This document shows, in pieces, positions 61,929 to 64,000 of a stretch of DNA of 64,000 nucleotides; within the stretch, counting starts at the first letter, position 1, and each line of letters begins with the position of its first letter. This DNA is from an uncultured Holophaga sp. (GTDB lineage Bacteria > Acidobacteriota > Holophagae > Holophagales > Holophagaceae). The stretch lies in contig NZ_OY781925.1 in the NCBI RefSeq assembly GCF_963677305.1, positions 1,513,001-1,577,000 of the forward strand. The letters are read 5' to 3'. The notes under the pieces are model-generated. The model had not been told where the DNA came from and did not search any database. It saw only the letters and a program-made list of their open reading frames with translations. The translations under genes and the position numbers were made by a program.

Positions 61929-62407
61929 CCCGGAGAGCCTCCTGGAGTCCCCTTCTCAAGCCGCTTGCCCTGGTCGTGTGCCTCCCTTTGGGGGCTGGCG
62001 GCAGCGATTTGCTGATGGGCGCGGGGCTTGGCCCCCTCAGGCACCAGGTCGGACGGCCCTTCCTGAGCCTGGAGCTTCAGCACGGTTTCGGCAGGGGCTC
62101 CCTCGGGGGGTGGGTGGCCTGGGATTTCAACGAGCGGGGGGGCTTCGTCGGCCTGGGGCCCTCCATTGGGGTGCCCTTCAGGGAAGGCTGGGAACTCCGG
62201 ATCAGTTCGGGCCCCGGCCTGGTGACCCATGATCTGAGGATCGAGCTGGGCTTGGCGCTGGAGTTCCGCTCCACCCTCCAGCTCACCCGCTCCATGGGGC
62301 CCGACTGGAAGCTGGGGGCCTCCTTCAGCCACTATTCCAACGCCGGGATCGCCGACCATAACCCGGGGGCCGAAGTCCTGCGTCTCTTCGTCAGCAGGAA
62401 GCTCTGA
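61925..62407 (+). CDS. pagL: PagL-like lipid A 3-O-deacylase (acyloxyacyl hydrolase)
   Basis: The 160-aa protein has a signal peptide (about residues 1-26) and a short beta-barrel. Near the C-terminus, FSHYSNAGIADHNPGAE gives His, Ser two residues later and Glu twelve residues after Ser, exactly the spacing of the PagL catalytic His-Ser-Glu triad. PagL removes the 3-position acyl chain of lipid A in the outer membrane. Its ATG overlaps the kinase stop. Confidence 0.85.
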   Translation: MTRRASWSPLLKPLALVVCLPLGAGGSDLLMGAGLGPLRHQVGRPFLSLELQHGFGRGSLGGWVAWDFNERGGFVGLGPSIGVPFREGWELRISSGPGLVTHDLRIELGLALEFRSTLQLTRSMGPDWKLGASFSHYSNAGIADHNPGAEVLRLFVSRKL

Positions 62408-62583
62408 GGGGCCGCGTCAGCAGCTCCACATGGCTTTCAGCTGGAACGAGGACCCTGGTCGAGGTCCTCGGGTGGGCGGCCCCTTTGAAGCAAGGTCCGG
62501 CTGATATCAATGGGCGTCCACCTTGATTCCAACCTTCGAGGCGCCCATGCTGATCGGGCAGTCAGACACTTGAGGATAGGTGC

Positions 62584-64000
62584 ATGTTCACGCAGGGCAG
62601 CATCCGGCCAAGGTTGGGAAGAGTGGGCCGCGATCCGGTCATGACTGCCCTTGGGATGCTGGTGCTGGTCCTGGCCACCCTCTTCTGCGCGGGTGCAGAG
62701 CCAGGGAAGTCATCCCACCTTCCGGAGCCCGGGCATATCCTCGTGCTCCAATCGGATGCTTGTGGCGCTCCCTTTGCTGAGCTGTTCAATACGGCATTCA
62801 TATCTGAGTTTACTTCCCAGGGGGGGAGCATTCAGTCCCTCCGGATCGAATACCTCGACTTGGTCCGGGGCTCGGACCCCGGCATCCGGGGGAACCTCAC
62901 CGAGCTTCTCCAGCGCAAATATGGGGGCATGAAGTTCGATTTCGTCGTTGCCGTGAATCCGGCCGCGACGGCGTTCGTGTTGGAGGATGGCGCGTTCCTG
63001 GCCCGGGGTGCGCCCATCCTGTCCCTTTATCCGGGCAGGGCCATCCCGGGGAGCCCCAAGAGGCGGGTGGGACTGATCGGCTCCATCTTCGATTTCGAGG
63101 GCACCCTCAGACTGGCCCTGGGCTTGAAGCCGAATGCCCGGCGGGTGCTCCTGGTCACCGGAAGCGGCCCCAGCGACCGGATGTACGAGGAACAGGCCTG
63201 GAAGTCCTTTGATCCATGGAAGGGAAGGCTCACCTTTGAGACCACGGGTGGCCTGGCCTTCCCCGAGATCCTGAAGCGCGTCTCGGAGGCCGGGGACGAC
63301 ACCATCGTCATCTACTCGACCATCTTCGCCGACGGGACCGGAGCAGGCTTCATCCCCAAAGAGGCAGCCATGAAGGTGTCGGCGGTCTCTCGCCAACCGG
63401 TCTTCGGGACCTACGAGCCCCTGCTTGGGACTGGTGTGGTTGGTGGATCGATGCTGAGCATCTCCGAGAACGGACGCCAGATCGCACGAATGGCCCTGGG
63501 CGCTCTCCATGGGAAGAACCCCATCCCCGGAGACCGGCAGGTCTTCGAATTCCCCAACCGTCCGCTGCCCCTGTTCACCTGGCCTGAGCTGAACCGGTAC
63601 GGACTCGATCCGGGCAGGCTCCCTGCGGGTGCGATCATCCTCCAGCGTCCACCAAGCCCCTGGGCCCAATACAAGTCGGCCATCCTGTCCGCTCTCGCGG
63701 TCATGGTCGTCCTGGTCGCCTCCACCCTGGGTATGGCCATCCAGAATCGTCGACGGAAGGAAGCGGAACGGAGTGCCAGGGAAAAACAGAAGTGGGTCCA
63801 GATCCTCATCGATGAGTCGCCCGATGCCATTGCCGTCTACGACGCGGACCGCCAACGCTGCGTCGATGCCAACCCCGCCGCTGAGGTCCTCTTCGGTTGT
63901 ACCCGCCAGGAACTGCTCCGCCTTGGCCCCGAGCACTTCTTCGCGACCCCGCAACCGGATCGGGAGGAAGGGCGCCGGAGCATCGCCATGACCGTGCAGA
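62584..64000 (+). CDS. Periplasmic-binding-protein/PAS membrane sensor, 5' part
   Basis: The frame is open for at least 472 codons to the window edge. An N-terminal basic stretch and hydrophobic segment (about residues 20-38) act as signal or anchor. A periplasmic domain (about 45-355) resembles ABC-type substrate-binding proteins of the ABC_sub_bind class: HILVLQSDACGAPF, FDFVVAVNPAA, and ARRVLLVTGSGPSD. A membrane helix (about 365-385) and a PAS domain from about 402 (WVQILIDESPDAIAVYD) follow. A kinase or cyclase output is expected beyond the edge. GAGGATAGG precedes ATG 62584; ATG 62641 is an alternative. Confidence 0.8.
   Translation, partial: MFTQGSIRPRLGRVGRDPVMTALGMLVLVLATLFCAGAEPGKSSHLPEPGHILVLQSDACGAPFAELFNTAFISEFTSQGGSIQSLRIEYLDLVRGSDPGIRGNLTELLQRKYGGMKFDFVVAVNPAATAFVLEDGAFLARGAPILSLYPGRAIPGSPKRRVGLIGSIFDFEGTLRLALGLKPNARRVLLVTGSGPSDRMYEEQAWKSFDPWKGRLTFETTGGLAFPEILKRVSEAGDDTIVIYSTIFADGTGAGFIPKEAAMKVSAVSRQPVFGTYEPLLGTGVVGGSMLSISENGRQIARMALGALHGKNPIPGDRQVFEFPNRPLPLFTWPELNRYGLDPGRLPAGAIILQRPPSPWAQYKSAILSALAVMVVLVASTLGMAIQNRRRKEAERSAREKQKWVQILIDESPDAIAVYDADRQRCVDANPAAEVLFGCTRQELLRLGPEHFFATPQPDREEGRRSIAMTVQ

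Overview
This GC-rich window is densely packed with genes and comes from a Gram-negative (diderm) bacterium. It carries BamD, an MlaEFD lipid-transport set, a PagL-type lipid A deacylase, a Kdo-kinase-like protein and a TonB-dependent receptor. Many hybrid sensor kinases, chemotaxis receptors, a corrinoid protein with a UroD-type methyltransferase, and an Hfq with a long N-terminal extension suggest an anaerobic or facultative Acidobacteriota of the Holophaga/Geothrix kind. That placement is inferred from gene content, not proven.

Layout. 1-4340: end of a Sua5-type gene, a cysteine desulfidase-like gene, murF, mraY. 4489-8537: hybrid kinase and chemotaxis receptor. 8538-10947 (minus): cobC, cobS, prfB. 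11062-18736: hydrolase, bamD, Kdo-kinase-like gene, a Memo/radical-SAM pair, a second chemotaxis receptor and a large secreted protein of unknown function. 18727-19810 (minus): hypBA. 20003-23207: the oxidative pentose phosphate operon gnd-zwf-pgl.

The accessory part runs from about 23210 to 31400. It holds a palindromic repeat element, a Phd/ParE toxin-antitoxin pair, an IS110 remnant, the tail of a truncated gene, and a 2.29-kb transposon (24817-27106) with perfect 20-bp terminal inverted repeats. The transposon carries an IS1-type transposase plus two passengers, a P63C-domain protein and a small KGG-type protein. After a nested palindromic region comes a tightly coupled minus-strand operon encoding a ZorA-like proton-channel motor with a long coiled-coil tail, a ZorB-like OmpA/MotB stator and a third protein that may be a short ZorC. 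No ZorD helicase or ZorE nuclease is visible, and the operon ends exactly at the palindromic region. This is the best candidate for a variant or decayed anti-phage system.

31400-42140: an intact corrinoid protein behind a FadR/GntR-like operator, an EAL protein, murD, a CHASE hybrid kinase, a LysR-DUF116-UbiA operon, and a divergent UroD-family methyltransferase. The methyltransferase is followed by two decayed genes with internal deletions, a corrinoid protein and a glutamine amidotransferase. 42143-50082 (minus): mlaD (with a probable beta-barrel tail), mlaF, mlaE, glmU, pdxA, an Hfq-like gene and a PilS-like kinase. 50135-51254: a Fur-family regulator, tRNA-Gly/Cys/Gly and a small ORF. 51522-57431: GNAT, MFS transporter, ECF sigma factor and FecA-like receptor with Fur-box-like sites, and an exported class II aldolase. 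57470-64000: LUD protein, small membrane protein, a 1007-aa hybrid kinase with pagL, and the start of a periplasmic-binding-protein/PAS sensor that runs off the window.
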